A stretch of 64,000 nucleotides of DNA from Rhodanobacter ginsengisoli (GCF_042657065.1 NZ_JBHSNF010000004.1:1-64000); one strand, 5' to 3'; positions 41,484-52,847 are shown, counted from the stretch's first letter. Numbers and translations are program-made. The notes: generated from the sequence alone by a model not told the origin.

Positions 41484-44471
41484 CACCAGTCGTACCCAGC
41501 GCAGCCGATCCGATGCCAGCAGCGCATCCAGTTGCGGCGCAAGAGGCCCGCGCATGATTTCGGCGGGCAGCAGCGTGCTGACGATCAGCCCTACGCAGGT
41601 ATTGCGGCCATCGCGCTTGGCTCGATAGAGGGCAAGATCGGCCAGCTCGAGTGCCGCCTCGAAGGTGGCGGTGTCCGCGTAGGCGGTAATCGGGTGCGTG
41701 CTGAAGCCGATTGAACAGGTAAGCCGCAGCTTGCCGCCACGGCCGTCCGTGAAATCCTGTGCGGCGATATCACGGCGCAGGCGTTCGGCGATGTTCATCA
41801 CGCCAGCGGCATCCATGTGCTGCAACAGCAGCAGAAACTCCTCTCCGCCCCAGCGCACGGTAATGTCGCTGTCGCGTCGCACCTCCGTGATCAGCCGGCC
41901 CAGCTCGCGCAATACGGCGTCGCCCACGGCGTGGCCATAGCGGTCGTTGACCTGCTTGAAATAGTCGATGTCGACCTGCAGCACACCGATGCGGTCGTTG
42001 TCCGACAGTATCCCGGGCAGACGCGTCATCAGGTAGCGCCGATTGTGCAGCGCGGTCAAGGTATCGGTATGGCTTTCCTGGGCCAGCGCGAGGTTGCTCA
42101 CGCGCAGACGCTCGATCGCCCGCGCAAGCTGTTCCGTGCGCCCGGCGACTTCCGCCTCCAGCCACGCATTGCGCCGAGCCTGCACAAGCAGGCGCCACCT
42201 GACCAGCAGCACGATCGCCAGGCCCAGCAGCAGGAAGGCCGCACCGCGTACCAGGGTGCGTTCATACCAATGCGGCGCGACCTCCATGTCCAGATCCGCC
42301 TCGGGGCCGAATCCGGGTGTACCGGCGAGCGTCGCCGCCACACGGAAACGGTATTTTCCGGGCGGCAGATGGGTGTAGAACGCGGTGCGCCGACTCCCGG
42401 CTTCCTGCCAGGCCGCGTCGTAACCTTCCAGCCGATAGCGAAAGCGCATGGCGCCGATGCGCAGATAGGGTGCCGTGTAGGTGATCGCGAGGTCGCGCGC
42501 ACCGCGGCGCAAATCGAATGCCTCGCCCGGGAACCGCCGGCCGTCGTGCTCGATCGATTCGATCATCGCCGCCGGTGCCGTCGGCCGTGAGCTGAGCGCG
42601 CGCGTGTTCAGCCCCAGCGCGCCATCGGTCGTGCTGTACCAGATGACGTCGCCATCGACCAGGCTGCGCGCACCCCCACCGCCGTTGCAGCAGTGGGTAT
42701 TGCGCAGGCTGGTGGCACGTTCCTCACCGGCAAGCAGCTGCGGCGCGACCCGGCGCACCGGCGAACCGGGCAACGGCAATTGCACGAGCGGCAAGCGCCA
42801 TACGCCGACCATCGAACCGGCATAAAGCTCACCGTCGAGTACATCGAGCGTCCAGACGTTGTCGCTGGGCAGGCCGTCCTTCCGGTCGGTCATGCGCAGT
42901 CGCCCGGCCTGCAGGACACCGACACCGGCGTCCATCGTGCCGATGCCGATCAGGCCCGGCCCGAGCGCAGCCAGGCGGGTGACGAAATGGCCGCGCAACG
43001 GCTCGGCCCAGGCCGGTTGCAGCCATTCGCCGTGCCGCCATTCGCGCACGCCATCCTCGGTCCCCAGATACAGGTGATTCGCCGCCAGCGGCAAAATCGA
43101 ACGGATGGTCGCCGCGGCCGCCGAGGCATCCGGATCGAGGCGTTGCAGGTTCCCCTGATGCCAGCGATACAGGCCCCCGGATGTACCCACCCAGAAATCG
43201 TCGGCGGCCACTTCGCGGATGTCGTTGATCTGCCAGCGATCCAGCGCGGACAGGGCTGCCGGGGTCACGTTGCGGTCGTGGTCGTAAATCGCGAGGCCGG
43301 CGCGGGTGCCGACCCACAGGCGGCCTCGGCGGTCGTAGTACAGCTCGTACGCCGAGGGATTCGGCAAGTCGCTGCCGGCGATCAGGGGGCGCGCGCGGCT
43401 GCCGTCGAAGGTTTCCACATCGGAATTGGTGCCGAACACGATCCCGCCATCCGGCGCACGCGCAATGCTCCACACCAGCGCATCGGCGACCCCGTCACGG
43501 GTCGACACGCGCCGTGTCCAGCCATTCCAGACCCGGTACAGCCCTTCAATATGCGTACCCATCCAGAGATTGCCGGCGCGATCCTCGAACAGTGCCTGCA
43601 CCCACGGGTGGTGCACGATATCGTCGTCATCGGCCCGTTCCGGGGCCGCCCCGGGCAGATGTCGATAGAGCGCCGGCACGGTGCCGATCCACAACGCGCC
43701 GGCACGGTCGGCCAGCAGGCTTTCAATCGAGATGGTGTCGAGTTCATGGCTCAGCCCGGCGGGCACGATGCGATTTCCGTCCAGTCGCATCAGCCCGCCG
43801 TGCGTACCCAGCCACAGGCTTCCGTCCGTGCTGGCCAGGTGGGTAATCGGCACCGGCTGATGGCCTGCGGAATCCAGCCCGACGCATGTCAAGGTTGACC
43901 CGTCGATCGGCGCGGGGAGACGGCATACGCGTCCCAGGCCACCGATCCACAGCGTCTTGCCAACGCGCAGCAGGCTGAAGGCCGGCCCGGCGAAGCCTGC
44001 CAGCGGAACGATCCTGCCGTCGCGTACACGTGCCAGACCCTTCGAGGTGGCCAGCAACGGCGTGCCATCGCCGGCATCGGCGATCGCGTTGACCGCGTTG
44101 CCACCCCATGCGCTGAAATGACCGTCGCGCTCGCGCAACAGGCCGTGCGTACCGCCGAACCAGACCTGCCCGAGCGGGTCGGCCCACGCCGCAACGAGCA
44201 TGCTGGTGTCGACCCCGGTGCGAACCCGGTCGAACGTGACGAAATGCGCGCCATCGAAACGCGCCACCGCACTCTGCGTATTGATCCACAGGAAGCCGGC
44301 CCGATCCTCGGCCATGCCGAGCACCGTGATCTGTGGCAGGCCCTGCTCGACACTCCAGTGATCGAGCACCATCGCATGGAAAGGCGTCTGCGGATCCAGC
44401 GCCGCCGCGGGTCGCACACCGGTCAGGCAGACCGCGATGACGGACAGGATCGTGTACAGCGCTCGTGTCAT
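41478..44471 (-). CDS. Periplasmic propeller sensor diguanylate cyclase (Reg_prop-Y_Y_Y-GGDEF)
   Basis: A 997-residue membrane receptor enzyme. A signal peptide (about 1-24) leads into a periplasmic double propeller (about 30-640) built of two-component regulator propeller repeats (GFLWINTQSAVARFDG; GSLWLGTHGGLMRLDG; GNLWMGTHIEGLYRVW). A Y_Y_Y domain follows (about 640-735), then one membrane segment (742-763), a short coiled coil and a GGDEF domain. The active site reads GGEEF (875-879), and the inhibitory I-site RDSD is at 866-869. It should make c-di-GMP with feedback control. The ligand is unknown. Such propeller sensors often read carbohydrates. Confidence 0.93.
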   Translation of the reverse strand: MTRALYTILSVIAVCLTGVRPAAALDPQTPFHAMVLDHWSVEQGLPQITVLGMAEDRAGFLWINTQSAVARFDGAHFVTFDRVRTGVDTSMLVAAWADPLGQVWFGGTHGLLRERDGHFSAWGGNAVNAIADAGDGTPLLATSKGLARVRDGRIVPLAGFAGPAFSLLRVGKTLWIGGLGRVCRLPAPIDGSTLTCVGLDSAGHQPVPITHLASTDGSLWLGTHGGLMRLDGNRIVPAGLSHELDTISIESLLADRAGALWIGTVPALYRHLPGAAPERADDDDIVHHPWVQALFEDRAGNLWMGTHIEGLYRVWNGWTRRVSTRDGVADALVWSIARAPDGGIVFGTNSDVETFDGSRARPLIAGSDLPNPSAYELYYDRRGRLWVGTRAGLAIYDHDRNVTPAALSALDRWQINDIREVAADDFWVGTSGGLYRWHQGNLQRLDPDASAAAATIRSILPLAANHLYLGTEDGVREWRHGEWLQPAWAEPLRGHFVTRLAALGPGLIGIGTMDAGVGVLQAGRLRMTDRKDGLPSDNVWTLDVLDGELYAGSMVGVWRLPLVQLPLPGSPVRRVAPQLLAGEERATSLRNTHCCNGGGGARSLVDGDVIWYSTTDGALGLNTRALSSRPTAPAAMIESIEHDGRRFPGEAFDLRRGARDLAITYTAPYLRIGAMRFRYRLEGYDAAWQEAGSRRTAFYTHLPPGKYRFRVAATLAGTPGFGPEADLDMEVAPHWYERTLVRGAAFLLLGLAIVLLVRWRLLVQARRNAWLEAEVAGRTEQLARAIERLRVSNLALAQESHTDTLTALHNRRYLMTRLPGILSDNDRIGVLQVDIDYFKQVNDRYGHAVGDAVLRELGRLITEVRRDSDITVRWGGEEFLLLLQHMDAAGVMNIAERLRRDIAAQDFTDGRGGKLRLTCSIGFSTHPITAYADTATFEAALELADLALYRAKRDGRNTCVGLIVSTLLPAEIMRGPLAPQLDALLASDRLRWVRLVS

Positions 44472-44613
44472 GCCACTCCCTGCCGCGACGTCGATATTTT
44501 CCCTGCCACCCGGCTTCCGGGCCGACTTCGCCCGATCTTGCCCCGTGATCTACCTGTCGGACAAGCGGCGCATGCCCGGCGCACCCGGCTCCCTCGGCAT
44601 ATCTGCACGACGC

Positions 44614-47475
44614 TCAGGCCAGGCTGCCGGACATGCCGAAGCTGAAACCCAGGGCATCGGTGACCTGGCGTACGCCGGTGCACAGCTGTTCCAGTTCGGC
44701 ATCGCGCGGCGCGATGCGCGAGCGCAGGTCCAGCGTGCAGGCCAGGGCGCGCCGCAGCAGTTCGGCGTGCGCCAGGGTCAACGTCGCCGCCTGAGCGCTG
44801 TCGAGCAGGCCGGCGGCGCGGCAGGCCTCGATCAGGCCGGCGTTGGCGGTGACGCCGAGCAGTCCCGGTTGCCGTGCCGCGTGCGCCAGCACCAGTCCCT
44901 GCAGCGCGAATTCGATATCGAGCAGGGCGCCGTGACCCTGTTTCAGATCGAGCTGGCGCTCGTCCGAGCGGTCGCGTTCGGCGCGCCAGCGCTGGCGCAT
45001 GCTGCTGACCTCGGCCATGACCGTCGCGCGCTCGCGCGGCACCGCAAGAATCCCGCGACGTACCTCGCCCAGTTCACGATTGAGCGCGGCATCGCCGGCC
45101 ACCGGGCGGGCGCGCAGCAGCGCCTGATGCTCCCACGTCCAGGCGCGGCTCTGCTGGTAGGCGATGAACGCATCGAGGCTGCTGACCAGCAGGCCCTTGG
45201 AGCCGTCCGGACGCAGCCGGGTATCCACCTCATACATGCGCCCGGCACGGGTCAGCACGGTCAGCCAGTTCATCACCCGCTGGGCCAGCCGCTGATACCA
45301 GCGGGCACCTTCCAGCGGTCGCGCGCCATCGCTCATCGCCTGCGCGCGACGGCCGTCGTAGACGAACACCAGGTCCAGATCCGAGGCAAAGCCGAGTTCC
45401 TCGCCACCAAGGCTGCCGTAACCGAGCACGGCAAAGCCGGAGCCGTCACCGGGCAGGCGCCCGTGCTGAGCAACCAGCTCGCGCTCGGCCAGCGCAAGCA
45501 CGGCACTGACCACCGACTCGGCGAGGGCGGCCAGCCGGCGTGCGGTAGCCACCGCATCGACGCGGGTATCGTTGAACGCCAGCCCGAGCCGGAACGCGGT
45601 GGACGAGCGGAATTCGTTGATCCGCTCGAGCTCGGCCTCGGCCTCGCGCTCGTCCAGCGTACTCAGCACGCGGGCGATCTCGGCGGTGATGTCGGCGCGC
45701 TTGAATGGCAGCTGGTCGATGCGCGGGTCGAGCACGTCGTCCAGCAGCAGCGGCTGTGCGATCACCCGCTCGGCCAGGAACGCGCTGTCGGCGAACAACC
45801 TGACCAGCCGCTGGCGCGCCGCCGGCTGCTCCTCCAGCAAGGCCAGGTAGGACGAGCGCCGCGCCACGGCCTGCATCAGCCGGCACAGTCGCAACAGGCT
45901 CGGTACCGGCGCGGCGGTGGCGCGCGCGGCACTGAACAACTGCGGCATGAGGCGATCCAGGCGCTCGCGCGAACGCGCCGACATCGCGCGCACCTGCGAC
46001 GCCTGTGGCAGCTTCAGCAACGCATCGGTCAATTCGCCCGCCGCCGGAAAGCCGGAAGCCGCCAGCGTGGCCACATCGAGCGCCTCGTCGCAGGCCAGCT
46101 GCCACAAACGCACGTCGGCCGCCGGCACGCCCACCGCCTGGCCATCCTGCGGCATCAGCACCGCGGCAAACTCCTCGCTGACGATGGCGCGATGCCTGGC
46201 CAGCGCCTGGTTCAGCGTGTCCCAGTCCGGATAGTCCAGGCTCAGCGCGATGCGCTCGCGACTGAGCGCATCATCGGGGATGTCGTGCGTCTGCGCATCG
46301 CGCAACATCTGCACCCGGTTCTCGACCCGGCGCAGCAGCATGTAGGCCTCGCGCAGCATGCGTGCCCGCGTGGCCGGGATGTGACCGCGCGCCTCGCACG
46401 CGGTCAGCGCCGGCAACAGGCCGCGCACGCGCAGGCTGGGTTCGCGTCCGCCACGGATCAGCTGCGCCAGCTGCACGATGAACTCGATCTCGCGGATACC
46501 GCCGGGGCCGAGCTTGAGGTTGTCGGCCAGGTCCTTGCGCGCGACCTCGGCATCGATCAGCGCCTTCATCTCGCGCAATCCCGCGAACGCGGTGTAGTCG
46601 AGATACTTACGATAGACGAACGGCCGCAGCAGCTCCTGCAGTTGCTTGCCGTCGGCGCGATCGCCGGCTACCGGTCGCGCCTTGATCCAGGCATAGCGTT
46701 CCCAATCGCGTCCCTCGCTCTGGTAGTACTGCTCCATCGCGGCGAACGACAGCGCCAGCCGCCCGGCGTTGCCGAACGGGCGCAGGCGCATGTCGACCCG
46801 GGCACAGATGCCGTCCATGGTCGGCTCGTGCAACAGCCGCACCAGTTGGCGACCCAGCCGCACGAAGTACTCGCTGTTGTCCAGCGAACGCGCGCCGTCG
46901 GTCTGCCCGCCTTGCGGGTAGGCGAACACCAGATCGATATCGGAGGAGAAGTTCAGCTCACCGCCGCCGAGCTTGCCGAAGGCGATCACCAGCAGCCGCT
47001 GGCGCACGCCGTCGTGGCTGCGGCTGTGGCCATAGCGCAGGGCCAGCGCCCGCTCGGACCAGTCCAGCGCCACGCCGAGCAATGATTCGTAGAGCACGCT
47101 GGTGGCGGAGAGGGTTTCCGGCAGCTCGTCCAGCCCGTTGACGTCGCGGAACACCAGCCGCAACGCCTCGGCATGGCGGAAGCGACGCAGGGCGACCATG
47201 CAGCCGGCTTCGTCATCGGGCAGCTTCAAGGCATCGATGCGCGCGCTGGCATCGGCACTCGAGCGCAAGCGCTCCAGCCCCTGCGGCGCCAGCAACTGTG
47301 GCTGGCGGCACCACACGTCGAACGCGAAATCGCTGGCCAGCACCGTGCGCCGGATCCGTTCGGCGACACCGGCATCGTCGTGCAGCGGCACTCCCGCCGC
47401 CCGGCAACGGGCCACCAGATCGCCGTAGCGATCGTCGATCAGTGCACGCAGCGCGGGGGATTCATGCAGGGACAT
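44614..47475 (-). CDS. glnE: Bifunctional glutamine synthetase adenylyltransferase/deadenylase
   Basis: A 953-residue enzyme that controls glutamine synthetase by adding or removing AMP. Two nucleotidyltransferase halves are present: GKLGGGELNFSSDIDLVFAY in the N-terminal deadenylase half and GYGSLGGEELGFASDLDLVF in the C-terminal half. LGPGGIREIEFIVQLAQLI, QGHGALLDIEFALQGLVLAH and a helical linker complete the pattern. Length is as in E. coli. It is divergent from the LTA-synthase-like gene, and the diguanylate cyclase gene lies downstream. Confidence 0.97.
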   Translation of the reverse strand: MSLHESPALRALIDDRYGDLVARCRAAGVPLHDDAGVAERIRRTVLASDFAFDVWCRQPQLLAPQGLERLRSSADASARIDALKLPDDEAGCMVALRRFRHAEALRLVFRDVNGLDELPETLSATSVLYESLLGVALDWSERALALRYGHSRSHDGVRQRLLVIAFGKLGGGELNFSSDIDLVFAYPQGGQTDGARSLDNSEYFVRLGRQLVRLLHEPTMDGICARVDMRLRPFGNAGRLALSFAAMEQYYQSEGRDWERYAWIKARPVAGDRADGKQLQELLRPFVYRKYLDYTAFAGLREMKALIDAEVARKDLADNLKLGPGGIREIEFIVQLAQLIRGGREPSLRVRGLLPALTACEARGHIPATRARMLREAYMLLRRVENRVQMLRDAQTHDIPDDALSRERIALSLDYPDWDTLNQALARHRAIVSEEFAAVLMPQDGQAVGVPAADVRLWQLACDEALDVATLAASGFPAAGELTDALLKLPQASQVRAMSARSRERLDRLMPQLFSAARATAAPVPSLLRLCRLMQAVARRSSYLALLEEQPAARQRLVRLFADSAFLAERVIAQPLLLDDVLDPRIDQLPFKRADITAEIARVLSTLDEREAEAELERINEFRSSTAFRLGLAFNDTRVDAVATARRLAALAESVVSAVLALAERELVAQHGRLPGDGSGFAVLGYGSLGGEELGFASDLDLVFVYDGRRAQAMSDGARPLEGARWYQRLAQRVMNWLTVLTRAGRMYEVDTRLRPDGSKGLLVSSLDAFIAYQQSRAWTWEHQALLRARPVAGDAALNRELGEVRRGILAVPRERATVMAEVSSMRQRWRAERDRSDERQLDLKQGHGALLDIEFALQGLVLAHAARQPGLLGVTANAGLIEACRAAGLLDSAQAATLTLAHAELLRRALACTLDLRSRIAPRDAELEQLCTGVRQVTDALGFSFGMSGSLA

Positions 47476-47683
47476 CGGTCCATTGTGCCGTAGTCAGTGT
47501 CACCTGCCGACCGGAACGCACGTGACCGGCCCTGTGCACTCCTGACGCGCCGGCGCGTTGTCTGACTGCGCACGGGCTCGGGACTCAGCGTCGAAAGTAC
47601 CGCCCGCCGGATGCCTACTTGCCGTTCATCTAGGCCCGATTACATTTGTTTGTCCATACCATGACAGCAAGCACAGGACTGGC

Positions 47684-49582
47684 ATGCCCCAGAATTTCCC
47701 GAACCCACCTTCCCGCTGGCGTGTACTGCTGCCGCGCATCGGCTTGCTGGTGGCACTGGTGCTGGCGTTCGTGCTGCTGACCGGCCTGCTCGATGGCGGG
47801 ATCGGCGTGGCTCCGCTGCGCCTGTTCGACCAGCCACGATTCCCGCTGGCCAATGCACTGCCAGGCCTGCTGCTGGCCGGCGTGCTGCTGGCGCTGAGCA
47901 ATCGCCCGTTGCTGTCGTTCGGACTGGCCTTCGTGCTGGAAGGGCTGGTGTACGGCGTCAACCTGCTCAAGGTGGCCAACCTCGGCACGCCCCTGCTGCC
48001 GGACGACTTCCGCATGATCGGCCAGTTGCGCAAGGGCGGCATGCATGTGCTGGCGGGTTATCTGCCGCACAGCCCCTGGCCGTATCTGGCCCTGCTCGGG
48101 GCGCTGGCGCTGGTGGTCATGGCCTGGCGGTTCGAGCCGCCGCTGTTCCGGCGGCATCGCCGCAAGCGGCTGGCCGCTGGCGGCATACTGGCGCTGACCC
48201 TGCTCAGCATGCTGGCCAGCGTGTCCGCGTGGGGGAAGATCTACAACGCCAGGGTGCTCTGGCTGGAGCCGTGGTCGGCGTCCGTGACGACCGTGCATTC
48301 GGGCCTGATCAGTTCGCTGATGCTGTTCCACCTGCAATATGGCGGCAGCCAGCACAAGCCCGACCGCGCTGCCGCGGTGAAGCTGATCGAGCAGTCGAAG
48401 CCCGCCTTGCTGCAATCGATGCAGGAGCCGACGGCAGCCACCGAAGCACCCGATATCGTGGTGGTGCAGAGCGAATCGCTGTTCGATCCGACCATCATGC
48501 GCGGCTACGAGCACAGCAACTTCCTGCCGAACCTGCGCCGGCTGGCTGCCCACGGCATCAGCGGCGAGCTGCACGTCCCGACCTTCGGCGGCGGCACCAT
48601 CCGCACCGAATTCGAGGTGCTCAGCGGGTTGTCGCTGCGCTACTTCGACAACCTGCAGTTCCCCTACCTGCAGATGAGTCACAAGGCATTGCCGAGCCTG
48701 GTGCGTGTGCTGAGTGCGCATGGCTACACGACGATGGCGCTGCATGGCAACGATCCGTCGTTCTGGAACCGCACCACCGCATTCAAGGCGCTCGGCTTCG
48801 ATCGCTTCGTGTCGCAATCGGCTTTCCCCGCCGATGCCGCGAAAGACGGCAAGTACATGGCCGACAGCGCGATGACCGACGAAATCATGACCCAGCTGAA
48901 GGACTCGGGGCCGCCGCAGTTCCTGTTCGCCATCAGTATCGAGGCACACGGCCCGTACGACGTCGAACCGGCCAACACGGCCGAGCGCGATGCGATCCCG
49001 GTGCCCGATGGCATCACCGGCCGGGACAAGCTGGAGCTGCAGACCTACCTCTATCACATCGGCCATGCGGACGCCGAACTCGGCCGGCTGGTGAAGTGGC
49101 TGGCCCAGCGCAAGCGACCCAGTCTGGTGCTGTTCTACGGCGATCACCTGCCAGCGCTGAGCAACAGCTATCACATCGCCGGCTTCGTCGACGGCGGCGA
49201 CATGCTGAGCCAGGCTGGCACCTGGCTGCTGGTCGACCCGCAGCACCCCCTGGCCAAACCGGTCCACCTGGATACCGCCTCATGGCTGCTGCCCGGCAAG
49301 TTGCTGGCGCAGGCCGGCATCCACAACGATCCGTATTACGCACTGACCCAACTGGTCGGCCCCTCGCTGGCCGCCCTCACCGAAGCCCCGGGCGCACCGC
49401 CCCCGACCGAAGGCAGCGCACAGCAACAGCTCGACCTGGCCATGGCCAGCGTCGACCAGCTGCGCCTGAGCAACAAGCTGGACAAGTTGCTGCCGAACAC
49501 GCCAGCGGTTCCCGCGGCCGATTTGGCTCGCGGCGGCGAGGCCCCGGCCAGTCCATCGGCGGTGGTCCCGCACTCGCGTTAG
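47684..49582 (+). CDS. LTA synthase family sulfatase (phosphoglycerol transferase-like)
   Basis: A 632-residue membrane protein. Four or five N-terminal membrane segments (about 15-190) are followed by a periplasmic alkaline-phosphatase-fold domain. That domain has VVVQSESLFDPTIM, the nucleophile region FGGGTIRTEFEVLSGLSLRY with the catalytic Thr, FWNRTTAFKALGFDRF, AHGPYDVE and the metal site LFYGDHLPALS. The last 80 residues are Ala/Pro-rich. Relatives move phosphoglycerol or phosphoethanolamine onto glycans or lipids (LtaS, OpgB/MdoB, EptA). The substrate here is not determined. The ATG at 47684 has AGGA upstream and is preferred to more distal starts. Confidence 0.88.
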   Translation: MPQNFPNPPSRWRVLLPRIGLLVALVLAFVLLTGLLDGGIGVAPLRLFDQPRFPLANALPGLLLAGVLLALSNRPLLSFGLAFVLEGLVYGVNLLKVANLGTPLLPDDFRMIGQLRKGGMHVLAGYLPHSPWPYLALLGALALVVMAWRFEPPLFRRHRRKRLAAGGILALTLLSMLASVSAWGKIYNARVLWLEPWSASVTTVHSGLISSLMLFHLQYGGSQHKPDRAAAVKLIEQSKPALLQSMQEPTAATEAPDIVVVQSESLFDPTIMRGYEHSNFLPNLRRLAAHGISGELHVPTFGGGTIRTEFEVLSGLSLRYFDNLQFPYLQMSHKALPSLVRVLSAHGYTTMALHGNDPSFWNRTTAFKALGFDRFVSQSAFPADAAKDGKYMADSAMTDEIMTQLKDSGPPQFLFAISIEAHGPYDVEPANTAERDAIPVPDGITGRDKLELQTYLYHIGHADAELGRLVKWLAQRKRPSLVLFYGDHLPALSNSYHIAGFVDGGDMLSQAGTWLLVDPQHPLAKPVHLDTASWLLPGKLLAQAGIHNDPYYALTQLVGPSLAALTEAPGAPPPTEGSAQQQLDLAMASVDQLRLSNKLDKLLPNTPAVPAADLARGGEAPASPSAVVPHSR

Positions 49583-49612
49583 GCCCGGGCGGACGCAGTT
49601 CATTCGGGCCCC

Positions 49613-49630
49613 TTCGCCCGCTCGGGCGAA
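49613..49630. terminator. Possible terminator hairpin after the sulfatase gene
   Basis: TTCGCCCG and CGGGCGAA form an 8-bp stem with a 2-nt gap, 31 bp after the stop. No T-run follows, so it may act with Rho or not at all. The remaining intergenic DNA up to 49808 has no other clear element. Confidence 0.35.
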
Positions 49631-49808
49631 TCCGGCCGATCCCACGTGCGTGGGTGCCGCCGTCCGGCGAGACCGGGATCGATCCCGATTCACCTGAACC
49701 TGAATTCAGCGAGCTGTCTGCCCGCTTAAGCCGAGACCCGCTGTTCACGTGACAGTGGGGGCATCACGTCCAGGGTGGGGCCCACATCCCCGATTGGAGG
49801 TCACATTG

Positions 49809-50303
49809 ATGCGCAAGACTCTGTTTGCTGTTTATATCGCCGGTGCCTGCATGCTGACCGCCCCCGCGTTCGCCCAGGTCAATCTCGGCGGTGCTGCCCA
49901 GGTGGGCGCCGGCGTGAACGCGGGCGTGGCGGTACCACCGGTCGCGCATACGCTGGATCAGGCCGGCGCCCGGACCGGCCAGACCCTGCATCGTACCGCT
50001 CGCCACGCGACGGACCTGACCCGCAAGACCGCCGATCGGGGTCGTGCAGCCGTCGACGCACACGGCAACACCGCAGCCCAAGTTCGCACCGCTGGCACCC
50101 TGGATGCGGGCGCGGCAGGCCGCCGCGCCAGCGAGATCGGCCACGCCGTCAGCCATCGGGCTCGCCGCAACGCCCGGTCGGCGGCACGTAGCGGCGAACA
50201 TGCGGCACGCAGAAGCGGGAAGATGGTCAGCCATGCCACGAGCGGACCATCCGTCGAAGCCGATGCCAGGGTGAATGCAGACGTCGACGCACACGGCCAT
50301 TGA
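49809..50303 (+). CDS. Secreted Ala/Arg/His-rich protein of unknown function
   Basis: A 164-residue protein. A signal peptide (residues 1-23, LFAVYIAGACMLTAPAFA) precedes QVNLGGAAQVGAGVNAGVAV. The mature part is rich in Ala, Arg, Gly and His, with loose repeats of the type AGARTGQTLHRTARHATDL and TADRGRAAVDAHGN. It has no cysteine and no recognised domain. The basic C-terminal half (SHRARRNARSAARSGEHA) is likely disordered and could bind nucleic acid, LPS or a surface polymer. The ATG at 49809 is used. A strong terminator follows. Similar short proteins occur in Xanthomonadales but I know no function. Confidence 0.65.
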   Translation: MRKTLFAVYIAGACMLTAPAFAQVNLGGAAQVGAGVNAGVAVPPVAHTLDQAGARTGQTLHRTARHATDLTRKTADRGRAAVDAHGNTAAQVRTAGTLDAGAAGRRASEIGHAVSHRARRNARSAARSGEHAARRSGKMVSHATSGPSVEADARVNADVDAHGH

Positions 50304-50320
50304 GTCCATAGCGCGCACAG

Positions 50321-50359
50321 CCGGCTCCGGGAAACCCTCTCCCGGGGCCGGTTTTTTTT
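50321..50359 (+). terminator. Rho-independent terminator after the secreted protein gene
   Basis: CCGGCTCCGGG (50321-50331) and CCCGGGGCCGG (50341-50351) form an 11-bp stem with one G-T pair and a 9-nt loop, followed by eight T residues. Confidence 0.93.
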
Positions 50360-50486
50360 GCCGCCCGTCTGAAGGGATGGAATCGATGCCGAGGTCTGCC
50401 ATCCCACCGGAAGTCCCCACGCGAGGTGACCGCGCTTGTCCTTGCCGACCCGTTTTCGGTCGCCCGATCGGCAAGTTCCCGCAAAG

Positions 50487-50513
50487 AAAAACCCCGCTCA
50501 AGGCGGGGTTTTT
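50487..50513 (-). terminator. Bidirectional terminator of groESL
   Basis: AAAAACCCCGC and GCGGGGTTTTT form a stem with a 5-nt loop, 30 bp beyond the groEL stop. T-runs on both sides allow termination in either direction. Confidence 0.9.
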
Positions 50514-50542
50514 CCTGACTGGTGCAATCTGGAAAGCGGGAC

Positions 50543-52195
<1,653 letters not shown>

Positions 52196-52322
52196 TTTCT
52201 TGAACCTTTAGAAATGAGGGAATAGGAGTGAGAAACGAGGGAACAGCAGGAGCAGGAGATCCGAGGCTGCGCGGTTGACGCGCTCTACTCTTTTCTCGCT
52301 TCTCCGCATGTTTCCTGCTTGA

Positions 52323-52616
52323 TCAGCCTTCGATAACAGCCACGATGTCGTCTTCCTTCAGGAACACCAGATCTTCGCCGTCGATCTTGATTTCCTGGCC
52401 GGCGTACTTGCCGAACAACACGGTGTCACCGGCCTTCAGCGACATCGGGCGCACCTTGCCGTCGCTCATGATCAGACCGGTGCCGGCGGCGACGACCTTG
52501 CCGCGGGTGGGCTTTTCGGTGGCGCTGTCGGGAATGACGATGCCGCCGGCGGAAACGCGCTCTTCTTCGAGACGCTTGACGATGACGCGATCATGCAACG
52601 GACGCAGTGTGCTCAT
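52323..52616 (-). CDS. groES: Co-chaperonin GroES (10 kDa)
   Basis: A 97-residue lid subunit of the GroEL/GroES machine. RPLHDRVIVKRLEEERVSAG, the mobile loop (SAGGIVIPDSATEKP) and the C-terminal EDLVFLKEDDIVAVIEG are canonical. The ATG at 52616 starts MSTLRPLHDR. Upstream is a CIRCE operator (52679-52705), which marks HrcA control. Confidence 0.98.
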   Translation of the reverse strand: MSTLRPLHDRVIVKRLEEERVSAGGIVIPDSATEKPTRGKVVAAGTGLIMSDGKVRPMSLKAGDTVLFGKYAGQEIKIDGEDLVFLKEDDIVAVIEG

Positions 52617-52678
52617 GGATGACTCCAACTGTCGATTGAGGTGGGACAAGGCTTTCAAGACCGGGACCGGCTATCTTG

Positions 52679-52705
52679 TTAGCACTCGGTGCAAATGAGT
52701 GCCAA
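52679..52705. promoter_or_regulatory. CIRCE operator (HrcA site) of groESL
   Basis: TTAGCACTC (52679-52687), nine bases, then GAGTGCCAA (52697-52705). This is the CIRCE inverted repeat with a single change from TTAGCACTC-N9-GAGTGCTAA. It lies 63 bp before the groES start. The repressor HrcA releases it on heat shock. A sigma-32 promoter was not clearly seen. Confidence 0.93.
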
Positions 52706-52847
52706 TTTTAGCGCCGCAGCGCCCCGCTGCAAGTACTTTGAACCGGGGACCCCAAGCTAATTGGGTAGACCGGGCGGCCTTTCAAGGGCCAACATGCAAA
52801 TCGACCCGTCCCGATCACATCGCGCACTTTTCTTCCTGCCGCCGCCC

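Noticed and set aside
44437..47085. Long open frame antisense to glnE (plus strand)
   Set aside because: It mirrors the high-GC third-position bias of glnE. The composition is Gln/Arg/Ala-rich without any recognisable motif.
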